Assembly: GCA_009103225.1 (NCBI GenBank)
Contig: RHPI01003369.1
Coordinates: 1,132,281-1,196,280, forward strand
Origin: Chlorokybus atmophyticus
Taxonomy: Eukaryota > Streptophyta > Chlorokybophyceae > Chlorokybales > Chlorokybaceae
Reading direction: 5' to 3'
Length of the DNA: 64,000 nt
Program-made: the position numbers and the translations under genes
In this document: one piece after another, positions 1 to 19,925 of the stretch
Layout: the number at the start of each line of letters is the position of its first letter
Numbering within the stretch: the stretch's first letter is position 1
Notes under the pieces: generated by a model
Databases searched by the model: none
The model's input: only the letters and a program-made list of their open reading frames with translations
Told to the model about the DNA's origin: nothing

Positions 1-409
1 CTGCACAAGCATCATCATCAATAGCAGCAACCAACTGCCAATGTCAGGTTGCTTGCAGCTAAATTCTTAGGCAGGCCACCTAATGACTCCCGTTTTTCTC
101 AACAGCAAGAGGAGATGTAACTGCCCACTTTTTGCTGTGTGCTGCTCAGTCCAACCAAGAAGCCATATAAGAAGAAACTATGTCCACAGCAGGTGGCATA
201 GGCAACGACCATCATGCTGGTCTACCATACCGTATAAGCCGCGTCACAACCAAGTTGAGCAGTTGCCAACAACATGTATGCTGACAGCGCCAAGTTGTAG
301 GAGCCAATCGTAATAGCTTTGAACCTCTTGGTATGAAGCACCAGATGTTGGTGTGGATACAGGCAGGCGCTGCATGACACTCCCATACACCAATGTACAT
401 ATAGCACAT
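1..409. other. 3' flank of eIF6, no further gene seen
   Basis: Short overlapping reading frames occur on both strands here, but none resembles a protein family. The segment probably holds the eIF6 3' untranslated region and intergenic DNA. Confidence 0.4.
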
Positions 410-2110
410 TTAGCTCAGCGTGTCAATGAGGGAAGCCCGCATCTCGTTCGCGATGGCAGACGGCTGCGCCTCGCGCAGCTTAAAGATGCTCTCAATGACC
501 GACAGCTCGGTCGACGTGGTGTCCAGGCCAGTGAACGCGCACCAGTCGTTGGCCACAATGCCTGCGCCGATCACGTCGCTGCCCCTGTTGACGGTGCCGG
601 CAACAAGTGGCACCTGCATAAGCTCACAGCAGTCAGCAGCTGGTAAACTGTACATTGAATTTTCATCAATACACTAAGCTGCGACTGCGACAATGGTCAT
701 GCAAAAGCTATCTTATCGCTGACCTGTAGGAGTGAGGACAGCTCGTCAAGGTCCTCAATAGATGTCTGCGGATGTACCTGAAGAGGGAAAGGTGACAATG
801 AGCAAGAGAGGCCAGCTTGTGTTCTATTTGCTGAAACAGCCTTCACAAAATGAACAGGCAAAAGGGCATCCTTACCAAGCCTCCCTGATTGGTGAAGCAG
901 CAATAGCTGCCAACCAGGACATTCCCAGCAATGGTTTGGCGGAACACCTCCACACCAAGCACATCTGCAATGATCTCTTCTGTTTCCTGGCATGACAACA
1001 ACATCAACACATGATGCCTTACTGACATAGACTTGGTTGCACTACTGTGCCGCTCAGTGAATACAAACTGAAAGCTCAAAGACGTCAGGCAAATGCCTGA
1101 GGCTCACTAATGACAGTGACATCCTTGCGGCAGTGTGGATCAAGGTACTATCAGTGGTCTGTGTGCAGCGGTAAATGCTATGCTTTGCATACTCACCCTA
1201 TCAAGATCTGTGTGCACCAGCGCCACATAGTCGTTGCAAGCTATACAGTTGCCCAGCGCTGACAATCGCTCATCCACTCGCTGCACAACCACTTCGTCTG
1301 GCAGCGCATTCCGTACATGCTGCAACTCTGCACGGAGTCAAATCGCAGCAAGTGACTTGCGCACAAATCAGCAAGTGAACACTACTGCAAACAGCCCGCG
1401 CACGCACTCACCTTGGTCTGATGTGGAGTTCGGCATGAGAAGTCCATTCTTGTTCCCTACGAAAAGGTAAATTAGGTTCGTAAAACCTTCACACACAAGT
1501 GCATGCAACAAGCCAAATGCGTGCTGCTACTCACCCACAGTCATGCGGCCGATAAGCCTTGTTCCAGCCACGGATGCTTTGACAACAGGGATGGCATCTG
1601 CAAGCTCTGCCTCAAACGTGCTGCGGGCAACACCATTACAACATATGACCATGGCATGCACAGCACCCTGAATGATACTACAACTGCAGAAGACAATGTA
1701 GACATACTGACCTGTAAAAGTTTTCAGAACCACCAAGCGCGACTAGACAGTAGGCGTTTGTGAGCTTGCCAAACACTCCGATGTCGCTACTGTTCTCAAA
1801 TTGTGCGCCTGTCAGACAACATAAGTTGTAAGCAGTGGAGATCAAGAGCAAAGCAGGGGCAGCCGCCTGCAGTGGAATTGCTTGACAAGCAACCATAAAA
1901 ACAAGGAGGCATACTGCACAGCGCAGTACATGCCAAGTAGGCGAGTTTGCAATTTTACAGCAGAAGCGGAAAGTTAGAAACGCACGCTTTTGCTATCTGT
2001 GTGCATAGGCTAAGAGCATGAAACAAGCTGCCTGTCACCTGAAATGCAATTCCCCAGCAAGCACGGCAACACAACCAACCAACAACCTTCCAAGACTTAC
2101 GAGTTGCCAT
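410..2110 (-). CDS. EIF6: Eukaryotic translation initiation factor 6 (eIF6), 8 exons
   Basis: Anti-association factor that binds the 60S subunit and is needed for late 60S biogenesis. Exons on the minus strand: 2110-2101, 1808-1712, 1620-1535, 1456-1412, 1327-1197, 986-876, 777-724, 613-410. They join to 738 nt, giving 245 residues, the usual eIF6 length. Family signatures seen: [16 protein letters not shown] near the N-terminus, [20 protein letters not shown] in the middle, and [13 protein letters not shown] followed by [12 protein letters not shown] near the C-terminus. The pentein fold therefore appears complete. The start is the only ATG giving the conserved MATRAQFEN beginning; the Arg codon is split by intron 1. 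All introns are GT-AG. It is divergent from the TMEM214-like gene across about 0.9 kb. Confidence 0.95.
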
Positions 2111-3005
2111 GGCCGCCGACCAGCGCCCCGAAGTCCGCTCTACCAGCAAGCAGGCAAGCAACCCTGTGTGCAACCGCCTGAGCACCAGCAGCTCCGCCCA
2201 GCTCACCGCAAACCCTGGCGCTGCAATATAACCTGGGCTAAGACTGAGAATCTCACGCCTCACCTCCTCGCCGCGTAACCAAACTTAAGGCAGCACACGT
2301 GGACGGCCACGCAAGACAACAACACGGCGGCGGCGACGGCGGCGGCGGCGATGACGTGGGATGACGTGGGAGATGAGATCACTGGATCACAATGGCTGAT
2401 TCACCGCGTATGAATCAACCAAACTGCTACCGGTAGTCTGCATCAGTTCAGTTCAGCAGTTGTGAACAAGTGGGTCGAACACTTGTATGCCGCTGCCACA
2501 GCTGAGACATGCAGCCTGGATATTTGGCTGGTGCGCCTTAAGCCCTGGGCGCGACGTACATTAACGCAACGAGGCCGCTACGCTACTGTAGCGAAAGCGA
2601 CGCACGGCAAATTGCAAGCGATCCTTCACAGAGACAAACGAAAGACAAATATCATATGCCACCGCAAAATGGTCGATGCAAGCCAAAAAACGTTTTCATA
2701 GGGCGGATGCACTGCAACGGTTGTTGGTCAACCTGGTCTACTTCTCAGTTAGTTGCTTAGCAAGTGCCTCTTACTAAGGGGTTAGGGTTTGTGTAGGTCT
2801 CGTAACTTATGACTCACTAAATTGTGAGTCAGCCGCAACTACCGGCAACCTTAACTGTGACCAGGTCCGCAGAAACCCTAAATTAGCTTTGGTTGTTGCT
2901 CGGTTAGGCGGTAACGTGGCTATCTGGGACTTTGGAGAGATCTGCGGCGGCGGCGGCGGCGGTGGGAGGGGAGTATTACTGAGGGAAGGGGCTGGAGCGG
3001 TAGAT
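2111..3005. promoter_or_regulatory. Shared upstream region between eIF6 (-) and TMEM214-like gene (+)
   Basis: Divergent intergenic region of about 0.9 kb. It contains a CGG-rich run at about 2322-2349, directly followed by a tandem ATGACGTGGG repeat (about 2349-2370). That repeat carries the TGACGT core bound by plant bZIP factors. A second GC-rich GGCGGCGGC run lies at 2944-2961, just before the TMEM214-like start codon. No clear TATA box was seen on either side. Promoter function is inferred from position. Confidence 0.4.
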
Positions 3006-6000
3006 ATGGCTGATGGCGCCTGGACCTCCGTGACCAACGTCAAGAAGAACCGGAAGAAGGACGAGCGCAAGACGGGGTCCCCTGCCGCCGGCACCACTCC
3101 CCCTACCAAGGTGCTGCTTGTGTGTGTGCTCATTGTCTGCGTCTTGTCCAAGCCTAGCTACGGCTGATGCCTATTGTGTCATTTTGTCTGCGGAGCTAAC
3201 ATCTGCACGAGCAACGATAGCACTGCTGATCAGCGGTGGTTTTGCACGCGTGCCTCGGGCCTGCTTAAAGTGACTGATTCAAGATTAGTACTTTGAATGC
3301 AGTGTACTCTTCCAAGCAATCAACGAGTTGCATTGATTCATGTTTGCATGGTTGCTTTGATATTGTCTTGCCTGATCCTCGTCATTCTGCACGCTGCTTG
3401 CTGCTCACAAAAAGGACGTCGTACTTGTCGTGTTGATTGACCGCCTTGTGAGCTTGTTGAGTGAGAATGCCAATCTGTTGTATCGCTATTGTCGCCATGC
3501 TGTTCATGGATGGCGCAATTTTGTCAAAGCCGCCATGTGTCAGTTGCGCTTTCTTCTGAGGTTGTCATTTGCTGTGGCCTCTGTGTGTGCAGCAATCGGC
3601 AACAGGACAGTATCAGCCCATTGAGTCTATATCAGCATTTGCTGCCTTGGACAAATTTTTGGATTACAACCGAACAGCGCACAGCGCCCAAGTGCACCCC
3701 ATTGATGCCGGCAAGGCTCGTGCCAATGGACGCCACACGCGCTTCAGCAATGACAGTGATAGCGATGATCAGCCATCAGTGGCGCCAGAGACCGCTGCGA
3801 GTGGCCATGTCGAGAAAGCTCCGAAGCAGAAGGTGCATATTCTGTTTTCAGCGAAACGCATTGCAGTTCTTGTGTTTGCGTTGATTCTCGTGCCAGCGCC
3901 TTGTGTTGTAAGTAGAGTACGCAACACAATGCATACAGATCTGCGTATAAATAACTCACATAATTTTATTACAGGCACCCAAGAAGCCAAAAGTGACTAT
4001 TGCACAAGTAGCAGAAACACTGGATGCAGCACAGCTGTCAGAGTTTTTGACGCAAATCACGGTAAGCAGCTGTGGCAAAGCTGTCAGCAAGCATATTGCA
4101 ATGAAATCAACCCATGTACCCAACTGACTGTCACGCGTTTCTAACTGTCATGGTATGCCTCAGGCGACATATGCAGATCCAGAAGTCCAGCTGCTCAGGT
4201 GTGCTGACTGGTTTGTGCGACCATTTTCAGAAGTAACGCCGTTCCCATTTCAGAAGTTGCTACAGGAGTCATCGATAGCGGAGGCCGCAAAGGTATAGCA
4301 ACATGCCAACAATTGAACTAGCAATGCCTGTCTAAATGCGCAAAGTTAGATAAACGAAAAGTTGCTTATGGCAGATTCCGTTAAATAGCATCCCACAACA
4401 AGTCCAGTCAGTGGCGTCAGCCTGGATCTCTTCTCGCACGGCTGCTGCATTGGACAAGTTTGCGCTTACTTTGGTCACGCAAGTGTTGGAGCGACCTTCC
4501 ACCCATGCACCCAACTCCAAGAGCACGAAGGTAGCCCCCAAAGCCACGCCCGCACCCCAGAAAATCAAGGTGAGCTTGTGGAGTTGGCTCAGACTGTTGC
4601 GGTCATGGAGTCGGTAGTTCATTTGCTGAAGCTTATTTCAATTTGCTGTTGTTGGTGTATCATATCTGAGTATGAATCTGCGCCATGGTAGGTTGGGTTG
4701 CTGATTATGTTGGCGCTAGTGCTGCGTGCCCGACCAGAGGCAGTGCTGCAGCACGCAGACTACCTGCGCCAAAACTACTCTTCTGCAGAAACCCTGCACT
4801 CGTTGATCTGGACCTATTCTCAGGTAGCCCTCCTTTTATGCTGTTTCGTGTTGCGTATGTGGGGTAATGGGACACGTAACCGAATATGCAAAGGTGTGCA
4901 CATGTGACATGAGCAAGTTGTTGGTCGCAACGATGCTGCCACTGGAGCAGGGCTGTCCAAGACAGATCATGACATGGCGTGACTGTGCAGGCTGCACAAG
5001 GTGATCTGTGCACAGGACTGGCGATATGGGTTAAGAATTTGTTGCCGCTGGCTGTCAGCACGAGCGCCAGCGCATCCTCACAAGACTTGGCATTGAGCTT
5101 CGCAGAAAGGTATGCAACTTCCCACGATGTGGTGTAGCATGGATGTTGTATGTACACTGAATTAAGGTAGCATTAGTTTGTTGCTGGCCTAGAGAGACAG
5201 CGCATGCGTGTACGTGTGCGCGTGCGTGCGTGGGAGCTGCAGCTCAGCTGACTGTATGCTTTTTCAGCTTGCTGCTCCAGGACGCGAAGAAAGCCAGGGC
5301 TGCAGTCCTGCGCGGTGTCAGCCGAAAGGGCGGGTACCTGGGCCAGCCATTGATGCCAGTCCCGGCATTCATGACAATAATGCGAGCTGTTGATAGCTCG
5401 TCCCTGGATGGCAAGCCCCTGCCAGCCGATGTGGTGGCGCGACTGGACAAGCTGTTTCCTTTGTTCAAAGAGGCGGCGTACACCGCTTTCCAGGGCAAGC
5501 CCGCAAAGCCCGTTGCAGCATCGTTGCTTGCAGCGGCACTGTCCACGTCGCCAGCAGGTTGGTGGCCTGTACTAAGCTGCTCGATGCAAATTGTGTCGGA
5601 CGCCGCACGCGAGGTATGTGTGCTGACAGCACAACATTGTGCTTTGCAGCGGAGACGAGGGCGCTGCAAGAGGTCTGCGCGGCAGTGCAGTGGTCCCTCA
5701 CAGCCAATGCTGATTGCTACACGCAGTGGGAGCGCTCGCACGTCTCGCACCTTCGCACGAGTCGTTTTTGTCTCGAGCACCTGCATCGCAACTGGTCCTC
5801 GCTTTCTACACAGCTGTCGCAGACTGAACTCCAGACCATGTTGCGTGGCATGCGCGCACAGGTACCACACTTTGCTGTTGCTGAGTGGTTGGGCTTTTGA
5901 CTACACTAATATACTATTGCCGCCAGTGTACAAAAGAGGCGTGCTGCAATTGTTGTGCTGGTTTGCTTGTTGCCTCATGATTGCTGGTGTTGTGCTGGTG

Positions 6001-6315
6001 TGCTGAATGCATGAGTGCATGGGTGTTGAGTGTTAGGCCTGAAGTAGTATTAGCCACTCATGTGCTATATGCGTACAGCACAAAGCGTTGGCTCAACGCG
6101 GCACGGCACCCGCCTCGTCAAAGAAAGGCGCCGCCGATGTTGCTCCCTCGGCCACGGAGTTGAAGGCCGCAGAGGCCACCTGCAAGGCACTGGAGGCCAA
6201 GATGACACGCTTCAGCTTCTGCTCCGCCATGGCTGTGGTCACGCTCGTGGTGGCTGCTGGAGTGGCGGCTGTTGCTGTGTTCGCTGATGCGAGCGGTGAG
6301 CCCAAGTTGCAGTAG
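3006..6315 (+). CDS. TMEM214-like (plant DUF2359) ER membrane protein, 10 exons
   Basis: Exons 3006-3110, 3593-3832, 3975-4061, 4164-4292, 4375-4569, 4692-4823, 4991-5109, 5268-5557, 5650-5861, 6079-6315 give 581 residues. The architecture follows plant TMEM214/DUF2359 proteins: a short MADGAWTSV start with a basic stretch, a KPKVTIAQVAETLDAAQLSEFL segment, YADPEVQLLRCADWF, a helical LVLRARPEAVLQHADYLRQNY block, AAQGDLCTGLAIW, and GGYLGQPLMPVPAFMTIMRA. One hydrophobic segment (CSAMAVVTLVVAAGVAAVAV) lies about 15 residues before the end, matching the family's C-terminal anchor. Human TMEM214 sits in the ER and has been linked to ER-stress caspase-4 signalling; the role in algae is unknown. All introns are GT-AG. 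Assignment is by architecture and remembered family sequence. Confidence 0.85.
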
Positions 6316-7519
6316 GCAAGGGGGACAGCAATCGCATGATGTGGTGGGTCTGGCTGTGTGTATGTGCGTATGTTGGGGCAATCTTTGCCGGCATTGCATG
6401 AGGGTGCGTGCAACGGTTGTTGGTGTTGGCCAGCACCGCGGGACATAACAAATATTTTAGTACGAGTGGCTGCCAAATGCAGTGTAGGCAGGCTGCATGT
6501 CCGCAGCGTGTACTATGTCACCTGTCAATATAGGAGGGCCAAGCCCCCATTGACGTGTATGCGGTGTCTTTCCATTGGGATGAAGACAGGACATTGGAAA
6601 CAAGTTGAGCACTGCACATGTCACAACTTCAGTGCAGGTACATGAGCGCAGCGCGTATGAGATGCTGGGTGTCACGCGCAACTGCATCATTCTACACATA
6701 AGACAACCTATTTATGTGTGCATGCAATGTTATTGTAGCACATGTGCACACTGCCATCGTCCAGATGATGGAAGCACATGTGCACGCAACCACCATATGC
6801 GACAGTACCTGCATGTGTCGCCACTGATTGTGTGTGTTGCTGCCACATGTAGTGTTGTGATAAGTAGCACAGTGTGAACGCATCAATGGAGTTGACTGCG
6901 CACAGGTAATTGAGCTGACCATGCATTACTGACGAGGCAGGCCGGTAATGTGCTAGCGATAGATAGCCGTAGCCTGGTGGTGGCGATATGATATCAAATA
7001 TATGCAGCAGCTGGCTGCAGGTGCTGTCTGCTTGACCCCAAGCATACAGCATGTGTGCTTCACACCACGCATATGCAAACACCATGCATGCTATATCTAG
7101 CTTACCACCTTTTGTACACTGACAGGGGCGGTGCGTATTGTCATACGTGTAGCTGGCAGCGGCAGACATGCTGTGCAATGCGTGAGTGCATAGCCCGTTG
7201 ATTGCATATGTCTGCAAATGCTGCTGGTAGCAAAGTAGGACTGCCATGCACGCAATGTGCCGCAATGGTTGCACGAACGTAACGCCCATTGCGTCTTTAG
7301 TACCCACAATGCTAACAAGGAGTCGGCCAAACTGTCTGTTGTCGTGATCTTTGTGTGGAGTCCCCATGTTAGTGTCTGCAAGGGTTTTAAAACACGCTGC
7401 CACCAGCGCTTGTCACCACAACCTTGAGGCCAAGCAGCTGCCTAACTTGCGGGTCAAGACCTGCGTGGTTCGCAACCACAACCACAGCGACTTCTCACCT
7501 TGCGTGCCCCAGTTCATTA
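6316..7519. other. Convergent intergenic region, no gene seen
   Basis: Lies between the 3' ends of the TMEM214-like gene (+) and uL13m (-). It is rich in TGTGT/GCATG words. Reading frames here show no protein-family resemblance. It likely contains both 3' untranslated regions. Confidence 0.4.
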
Positions 7520-8969
7520 TCATGATGATGCCGGTGACGCAGGGCCTGAAGCGCTGTCGTACCATACTATCTGTATGCCGCCGCCTTGCGAACTACCCTG
7601 CTGATGCCTTTGCGGCTGAAGCGGGAACGGCGTCATCAAGTGCGGCGGGAACGGGTGGTCACCATCGGGGAATAGCCGCAGCTTCCGCGCTCGTTCCTGC
7701 GTGCAAACGCAAGTAAGACCAAGTGAACTTGGTGTGCCACAAGCACAACATGACGTACCCTACACATGCAGATGATCATGCGCGGTTCAAAACATCTCAA
7801 CACACACGGCAATCAGCTCTGTGCACACGCAAGTTAACATGTGTGTATGGGTGTGCATGTAACAGCGATCCCCCCGACCTTCTGTAATCTGTTTTTAGGC
7901 AGCATGCGCAGCACGGCCATGCGCAACACCTCTGTCGGATCCCGCTTCATCCACTCCTCGGGAGTCCTTTGCTTGATACCACCAGGGTACCTATACAACA
8001 CAATATGCACATGATTCAAACTTTTAATCTCTTCTCGTCTCATGTGCATCATTGAGGTTGAGTGACAGGAAACCAACACATCACCCTCGATAATCAAGCT
8101 ACCTCACGTACACTCGCCATCTATGGGTTCTACATGCCAAATACACAGCCGCAACATGGTATCCGCGCGCATGAATGTGCCGACCCACATGTATACAACA
8201 CAACTCGCACTTGTAGCATCACTTTCCCAACTAGCATGCAATGGGGTCATATATGGGGCAAACAGCAATACACTACTACTCACCCCGTGTGCCAATAATA
8301 GACCTTTTCCTTCATCTTGTCGCCAGTAAACTTGACGTGCCGTGCGTTGACCACCACAACCACGTCGCCCTCGTCCTTGTTCGGGGCGTACGTGGGCTTG
8401 TCCTTGCCTTGCAGTACGTGCGCAATCTGCGAAGCTACCCGCCCCACAACCTGCATGGCAAGTTTAATGCACACAACAACAGCAAGTGCAAGTGCAAGTG
8501 TGCATGGCAGCATGCTGCTTTCTGCCATGTTGGCACTGACACGCTTTTGCTGTTACTGTAAGTGTTGTCTTGTTGTAGTACATGAACATGTATGTCAGTG
8601 ATGAGTACTATCAAACGCAGTGAGGGGATGATGGCTGTTAAATAAACTCACCAAGTCTTTGGCGTCTAGAAGGCGCCACCGAAGCCCTTTGGTCACAACA
8701 TTCTGCGCATAGCAATTGCGAAATTCAGTTGATATCACATCTCATGCCAAACCACCGCTAGAATAATACCTGAGCCACTGTAAGCAGCATTAAGAAAAAA
8801 CGTAAACCAATCATCCCACATGCACATCATACTCGTAGCACGACAAGCTTGGTACACCGCCATGCATGAGGATGATTCTCTTTATTCATGTAGCTCAGCG
8901 CGTTCACACAAGCTGTATAGTCTAACAGCAGCAGCAGCACAAAATCACCCTTAGCAACGGCGGCGCCAT
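7520..8969 (-). CDS. MRPL13: Ribosomal protein uL13, mitochondrial type, 5 exons
   Basis: Organellar (bacterial-type) L13 of the large subunit. Exons 8969-8949, 8702-8652, 8450-8284, 7990-7879, 7696-7520 join to 528 nt, 175 residues. Diagnostic stretches: GLRWRLLDAKDLVVGRVASQ, a GKDKPTYAPN motif, VVVNARHVKFTGDKM, WHTGYPGGIKQRT, and MLPKNRL followed by RKLRLFPDGDHPFP. The combination matches plant mitochondrial L13 better than the chloroplast or cytosolic forms. The first exon encodes only MAPPLLR, so no long cleavable presequence is visible; an upstream start cannot be excluded. All introns are GT-AG. Confidence 0.9.
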
Positions 8970-9162
8970 GTCGCTGGAGGTGGCTGGCTCTGGCACTCCA
9001 CCTACACGCACCTCATCCGCGCCTCATTCGCTCAGCTCACTGACTGGCAACCACATAGAGACCACCTCCACATCCACCGCCTCGACCTCCTCTCCCTCGT
9101 CCGCCTTCTTCTCCGCCTCCGCCGCCGGGAGTGTGGGTTACACCGGGTGACCCGAGAAAGGG

Positions 9163-9205
9163 ACGTAACGGACATACACCACGTATCTCGCGTTGTCCGT
9201 TACGT
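9163..9205. repeat. Perfect 11-bp inverted repeat
   Basis: ACGTAACGGAC at 9163-9173 is the exact reverse complement of GTCCGTTACGT at 9195-9205. The 21-nt spacer allows either a hairpin or a dimeric protein site. It lies about 200 bp upstream of the uL13m start codon. Confidence 0.7.
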
Positions 9206-9310
9206 TCTGCAACGATTTCCCGGGCTTTTATTCAGCATATGTTTTGTTGCTTCATTTCTCTTGCCCATCATTTCTTGGCGCTATAAGCTGTATGCAAGCT
9301 CTTTCGAAGG

Positions 9311-9330
9311 CTGAGCTGAGCTGAGCTGAG
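9311..9330. repeat. (CTGAG)4 tandem repeat
   Basis: Four uninterrupted CTGAG units in the uL13m/CHD intergenic region. Related GAGCT words continue nearby. Confidence 0.8.
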
Positions 9331-10239
9331 CATTGCTTATGGCAGCGGCGGCGTTTTTTACTGCACAGTGCTCAGCTTCCCAAAGCTGGCCTTGTTTCTG
9401 TGTGCATTGTGCAAGTAAGTTAGCCCAGCTGTGAGCTGGACTGGACAAGACTGTTGGACAGAGCAGCTGGAAACTCCAGTGCTAAGCAGCTACAGTGGCT
9501 ACTCTACTGCTGCTGTACAGCAAGCATTGCAAGCCCAGCTTGTGCTTGACTGTGTTTTACGAGGTGAGTGCGCCCCTTTTGTTTGCTGAAAGCTCAAGCT
9601 CTCGTCAAGGCAGCTAGCAAGGGTGATACGAGCTTGCAGCTGCATTCATTTTACTCGCAGCATTTTTTCACTTGGACAGCTGTTGTGAATGTGCTCTTAC
9701 CTACTACTATGAAAGGCAAATGCTACTGTTGTTCAGTGCTGTTGCTTGCATTGCCATGCAAGCAACAGCATCGACATGCTTGCTGCACCCGTACATGCAC
9801 TAGCCTACGCCAGCATTAAGCAGCCATACTGAAGTAGCTTGACTTTGTGGGAACAGGGCATGCATAAGGACAGCGATTGTTGCTGAGCTGTGGCCGTCCA
9901 GCTTTGCGTATAGCAACGAGAAGATCTGTTACCCAACAGCGGCATTTTACTTGACACATGGCGAGCTCAGCTCACTTAAAGTGACAGGTACACAAGCCCC
10001 AAACAGCTGGCATCGCATTGGTCACTACACAAGAGTGTTTCATTTGACCCTCCTCCTGTAGAGTGTGTGTTGTTTTGTTGTGACACACATTCGCAAGGCA
10101 GTCAACGTTCTTACTTACTGCAACGTGTGAAGCCGTCAGCTCAAGTCAGTGCAAGTCTCAGCCAGCAAACCGGAGCAATATGGTGGTGAGGCTGAGTTAG
10201 CCAGCAAGTAAACGAGCAGTAAGCGCACAACCCCACACA

Positions 10240-18018
<7,779 letters not shown>

Positions 18019-18507
18019 CACCTGCTGCGTTGCAACTCCTCACTCCCGGCAAATCGGGGGTGCATAAATCAGGGGAATGGCAGGCCCCTCTTTTTATACA
18101 TACGTGCGCGTGCCATGTTGATCATACATTCATGTGTTGTATAGTGACGTTAATGTGGCGACTACTAATCCCGCTGTCATACAACTTGTCCAGTTGCTTC
18201 TAATCGAGCCACCTTTTGCAATGCCTGTTAACTGTGTGCAGTGTTTGTCTGGCTGCGTGTGCACTTGTACAGGTGTGCGTGTGCAGGCGTGCGTGCGTGC
18301 GTTCCTATGACTGTGCCTGTGCGTGTGTGCGTGTGTGCATGCACGAAAAAAAAGATGTTAGATTGATTGCCGTCCCACCTGATGCTGAGCGCATGTGATG
18401 TGTGAGTTCGTGGACGGCTCGTGCAGGGGCAGCGTGAGCGCGGGGGTGCAGCATCGCGTCGCCCATCCATGGGGCTGCACCGCTGCCCAGTGGAAGCTGC
18501 TGCAGAC

Positions 18508-18548
<41 letters not shown>

Positions 18549-19342
18549 NNNNNNNNNNNNNNNNNNNNNNNNNNNNNNNNNNNNNNNNNNNNNNNNNNNN
18601 NNNNNNNNNNNNNNNNNNNNNNNNNNNNNNNNNNNNNNNNNNNNNNNNNNNNNNNNNNNNNNNNNNNNNNNNNNNNNNNNNNNNNNNNNNNNNNNNNNNN
18701 NNNNNNNNNNNNNNNNNNNNNNNNNNNNNNNNNNNNNNNNNNNNNNNNNNNNNNNNNNNNNNNNNNNNNNNNNNNNNNNNNNNNNNNNNNNNNNNNNNNN
18801 NNNNNAGGGGGGGCGGGGGGGAAGAAACTTTTTGACTAGACACATACACATGCATGCGCTCGCGGACACGTGCACACATATTATGCACAACCACAAGCAT
18901 ACAATCGCACAGGCACAATTGTGCTTTCTGGTACACACCAACACATGCAAACGCGTCTGCGCTCACCTGTGCAAACATTCGCAAACACAAGAGCCAAGTA
19001 ATCTTAGTGTGTTTGAAGTATATAGCTTGAGCCTGGGGGAAGAGTGATGGGACTGCCGCTGACTGCCTGCATGCGTGGTATGCGTGACACCATGCATGTC
19101 ATGTGCTTATCACCTTAAGCATGTGACTCTTCTAGCATACTATCTTTTGTACACATGTGCGCAAGCGCACACACACGCAAACATACATGCGCAAGTGGAT
19201 GTGAACATGCACACATGCATGAGCACACCCACGCACGTGCATGCACGTAGTGTGTGTACCCACAAAGAGGCTTCTCCACTACTAGAGGCCGCTTGCAAAG
19301 ATGTAACGAACTTGGGTGTGTTTGAGAGCAACATAGCGTACT
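18019..19342. other. Low-complexity intergenic region with sequencing gap
   Basis: Contains TGCG/GTGT-rich DNA, a (GA)n run at about 18510-18548, an N gap, a G-rich run at 18806-18822, and ACAC/CATG-rich DNA to about 19260. No coding exon is visible. It probably includes the CHD 3' untranslated region. Confidence 0.5.
18549..18805. other. Assembly gap (257 N)
   Basis: Run of N, entered from a (GA)n tract and left into a G-rich tract. The missing sequence is probably a low-complexity repeat. Confidence 0.99.
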
Positions 19343-19925
19343 ATGTTGCAGGACTATGGGGGTGTGAACCCATCGCAAAAGGCACATGACAAGCTTAGGC
19401 GCTTGAAAGTTAAGCATGGGCAGTCAATGGAGGACTTTACTGTCTTCTTCGAATCAGTGTGTGCCGAGGTCGACCCTGACATGCCGCTCTCTAATGCGGA
19501 GAAGATGGACAAGTACTTAGCTGCTCTTTCAAAGGATATGCAGAAGCGATTGACCTTCAAGGAAGGCGTTGAATTCTTCACTCATGCTGACTATGATTGG
19601 ATGAAGCGCATGGCTGTGCAGCATGACAACAGCCAGCGCATGATCAACCAGGCAAACTTTGCTCTTGAAGAAGCTGACTCTTGTGAATAGCTTCCAGCTC
19701 TCATCGTCCACCACCACAGTCGCTGGTGGCAATGGCAATGGCAGAGGCAACAACCGCAAGCGCGGGCGCTAATACAGCAAAGGCAAGCAACCCGTCCAGC
19801 CTACCAACAAGAAGCGCACCATCAATCTTTAAAAGGTTAGCCCGGAGCTGAAGCTTAAGGGTGCTCGCTTTAAGGCCGGAGTGTGCCTTAAGTGCGGAGA
19901 GAAGGGCCATCGAATGGTCACGTGC
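19343..19925 (+). pseudogene. Retrotransposon gag fragment with CCHC knuckle (copy 1)
   Basis: The open segment 19343-19690 has the Retrotrans_gag look: YGGVNPSQKAHDKLRRLKV, then SMEDFTVFFESVC and DKYLAALSKDMQKRL. About 190 nt further on, in a different reading frame, comes CLKCGEKGHRMVTC, a canonical CxxCxxxxHxxxxC zinc knuckle. The frame change between the two shows that the reading frame is broken. Confidence 0.75.

Larger units (their letters stand above)
8970..10239. promoter_or_regulatory. Shared upstream region between uL13m (-) and CHD gene (+)
   Basis: About 1.27 kb between divergent start codons. It contains a perfect 11-bp inverted repeat (9163-9173 and 9195-9205, 21-nt spacer), four tandem CTGAG units at 9311-9330, and many AGCTGAGC/GCTCAGCT words through to 9980. 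A 5' untranslated exon of the CHD gene could lie here. No coding exon could be supported. Confidence 0.35.

Noticed and set aside
4199-4260. A tiny intron (GTGTGC...TTTCAG) inside the TMEM214-like exon 4
   Set aside because: Reading straight through keeps the conserved LLRCADWF...FPFQKLLQES segment in frame, whereas splicing breaks it.
5244-5870. 208-codon minus-strand open frame
   Set aside because: It is antisense to exons 8-9 of the TMEM214-like gene, whose sense frame has family conservation and consistent splice sites.
18228-19047. Open frames of 146-240 codons across the N gap
   Set aside because: They are open only because N codons cannot be stops. The rest is GA repeat or G run.
18841-19260. 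CRISPR-like or satellite array in the CATG/ACAC-rich DNA
   Set aside because: The words recur irregularly with no fixed repeat length or spacer. It is dinucleotide-type low complexity.
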